A stretch of 64,000 nucleotides of DNA from CANGTU01 sp046336655 (lineage in GTDB: Bacteria; Bacteroidota; Bacteroidia; Flavobacteriales_D; Sanyastnellaceae). How positions within the stretch are numbered: the first letter of the stretch is position 1; the number at the start of each line of letters is the position of its first letter. This document shows, piece by piece, positions 62,653 through 64,000 of this stretch. The position numbers and the translations under genes are program-made. Under the pieces are notes generated by a model that ran no database searches, had not been told where the DNA came from, and saw only the letters and a program-made list of their open reading frames with translations. Location of the stretch: NCBI GenBank assembly GCA_046336655.1, contig JBKDGH010000118.1:8685-72684 (forward strand). The letters are read 5' to 3'.

Positions 62653-64000
62653 CTACTGATCCCGGTTTGATAACATCAGCACGGTACCCTCGGCTTCATA
62701 AGGACGGCCATTTCCATCTTCCACACTGATGTAATAAACATACACGCCTTCCTGCACCAACTCACCGTTCATTCGTCCGTCCCAAGGTGCATCGATGTCA
62801 TCGGTTTCGTATATCAAATCACCCCAGCGGCTGTAAATGAGTAATTTGTAATGTTCGAAATCGGCAAACGAAATGACCGGCTGAAAGGTGGTATTGAATC
62901 CATCCACCACAAATGCATTGGGCACCCATACCACAGGCGCCTGAATCAGGCAGACAACATTGGAGAGCGCAGTGAAGGAGACGGATGGAAAAAGTGACGA
63001 CGATCGCTCAATGGCCTCTACAAAGTAGCAGAATCGTCCGTTAGTGTAGATTAAATCAGCAACATCATCTTCATAAAAGGTTTGTGAGCCATTGACTTCC
63101 GCCACGACTTCCGCTACGCCGGTTTGCTCATCTTCCCGGTGCACCCGATATGCCAGCACACCATTTTCCCATTCGCTGTAATGCGACCATTGCAGCACAT
63201 TGACCAATCTGTCGGTATTGGCTATTCCCTGTAACACCATCGTACGCGCTACAGCCGTCGTATCTGCCCAGTCATTACACTGGTTGCGCACCCTCACCCG
63301 GTAGTTGTAGTTGAATGTGGATGGCAGGACATCCGTATCGGTGAATACCACTTCGCTGCCCGAAAGATTTGACTGCACATCAATTTCCTGCCAGCCGGTA
63401 TCATCGTAGACGCGACGGTCCAGATGGAAAAAATGTTCCGTGGTATTGGGCGGTGACTGTACCGTGACTTTGACTTCAGCCGGCCCGGTTACTGACGCGC
63501 TGCTGAGGTAGTTGAACGGTGGGGCAACAGGATAAGGAATATTCACCACACGCAAATTGGATTGGGACTCATAACCATCCGGTGAGTGGGCGACTATATA
63601 GTACAGGTAGGCACCGGGCACAGGATCTCCGAATTCGTGGGTGAAGGTGGTCTGATCTCCGGTCACAATTCCCGCAAGTTCGGTTGGTCCGCCGTCAATG
63701 GAGAAGTAAATCTCATATTCATTCACTCCCGCTGCCCATCCTGTGTATGGCGTCCACGAAAGATTGACCGACTCGGAACAAATGGCATAGGAAATCGGTG
63801 AAAGGAAAATGGAACAGTTGCACACATCACTGGTCGGACTGGTATTCGGACTCGGAGGAATGCCCGTGTAGCACGTGTCAAACGCCGCGAGCAGATAGCA
63901 CACCGGGCCGCCGGCAGTGGGAGCAAGGAGGTCGGTGAATGTGTCGGACTGAGGCCCCCAGATTGTGTCGAGGAGTGTCACTGTTGCCCCTGAACAGCGA
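62653..64000 (-). CDS. T9SS type B sorting-domain protein (C-terminal part)
   Basis: The 5' end lies beyond the right edge; the frame is open to 64000, giving about 448 visible residues. There are fibronectin type III-like modules (for example SYAICSESVNLSWTP near 60) and a closing gliding motility-associated C-terminal domain with NAFVVDGFNTTFQPV, YKLLIYSRWGDLIYETDD, WDGRMNGELVQEGVYVYY and a terminal GTVLML. This is the type B signal for T9SS export. It ends three bases before coaX. Function is probably surface or adhesive. Confidence 0.88.
   Translation of the reverse strand, partial: RCSGATVTLLDTIWGPQSDTFTDLLAPTAGGPVCYLLAAFDTCYTGIPPSPNTSPTSDVCNCSIFLSPISYAICSESVNLSWTPYTGWAAGVNEYEIYFSIDGGPTELAGIVTGDQTTFTHEFGDPVPGAYLYYIVAHSPDGYESQSNLRVVNIPYPVAPPFNYLSSASVTGPAEVKVTVQSPPNTTEHFFHLDRRVYDDTGWQEIDVQSNLSGSEVVFTDTDVLPSTFNYNYRVRVRNQCNDWADTTAVARTMVLQGIANTDRLVNVLQWSHYSEWENGVLAYRVHREDEQTGVAEVVAEVNGSQTFYEDDVADLIYTNGRFCYFVEAIERSSSLFPSVSFTALSNVVCLIQAPVVWVPNAFVVDGFNTTFQPVISFADFEHYKLLIYSRWGDLIYETDDIDAPWDGRMNGELVQEGVYVYYISVEDGNGRPYEAEGTVLMLSNRDQ

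Overview
The window looks like a chromosomal segment of a Bacteroidota bacterium, most likely a flavobacterial (Cryomorphaceae/Schleiferiaceae-like) lineage. The evidence is two kinds of type IX secretion (T9SS) sorting domain, a FecI/FecR/TonB receptor cassette, a Bacteroidota-type exosortase with a PID-CTERM-like substrate, the coaX-OMP-lptC-corC-ppiD block, and several promoters matching the Bacteroidota -7 element TAnnTTTG. This is taxonomic inference from gene content; no rRNA or tRNA gene was seen. Coding density is high and no gene-free stretch exceeds about 300 bases; the longest (24644-24894, about 250 nt) shows nothing I can name.

Layout. 1-2428: 3' end of biotin carboxylase, a DUF457/YdjM-type membrane hydrolase and a SUMF1-fold protein with a disturbed start. 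2441-13978 (all minus): mutS, clpX, priA, a 1389-residue HYR-repeat T9SS protein and clpP, so clpP and clpX are split by about 7 kb. 14062-22689 (minus): an eight-gene surface-polysaccharide operon: Wzc-like tyrosine kinase with a YG-repeat tail, GT2, GNAT, two SpsF-type cytidylyltransferases, a class III aminotransferase, an SDR and a DUF4910 peptidase-like protein. No nonulosonate synthase is visible. 22861-24643 (plus): a compact, translationally coupled operon of a 71-residue PID-CTERM-like peptide, an exosortase, a membrane partner and a small conserved cytoplasmic protein. 24895-28449: a secreted P-domain protein built of Cys/Asp-rich calcium-binding-like repeats with a dockerin-like end.

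28522-39472: M28 peptidase and SDR (minus); nitroreductase, a small OMP, two carboxypeptidase-regulatory-like secreted proteins, an MsbA-like exporter, gmd, a PlsC-like acyltransferase and a two-domain VOC protein (plus); another SDR (minus). 39501-41302: a PhoB/PhoR-like two-component system preceded by an 11-bp tandem repeat at the promoter. 41287-49853: MBL hydrolase, a TolB/beta-barrel fusion protein, a glutaminyl cyclase-like M28 protein, cysS, a MORN/YwqK-type protein and threonine dehydrogenase. 50068-54826: ECF sigma, STN-TonB receptor, DUF4249-like lipoprotein and FecR in an unusual order, followed by a structured intergenic RNA-like element and a terminator ahead of queA. 56340-62650 (minus): coaX, OMP, lptC, a small membrane protein, a CorC/CNNM protein and ppiD. 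The right edge is the 3' part of a T9SS type B (gliding-associated C-terminal domain) protein.

Much of the window serves the cell surface: polysaccharide synthesis and export, LPS transport, outer-membrane folding, T9SS cargo and a self-contained exosortase system. The most unusual items are the minimal exosortase/peptide operon, the polysaccharide gene set with two cytidylyltransferases, the PhoB promoter repeats and the multi-hairpin element upstream of queA.
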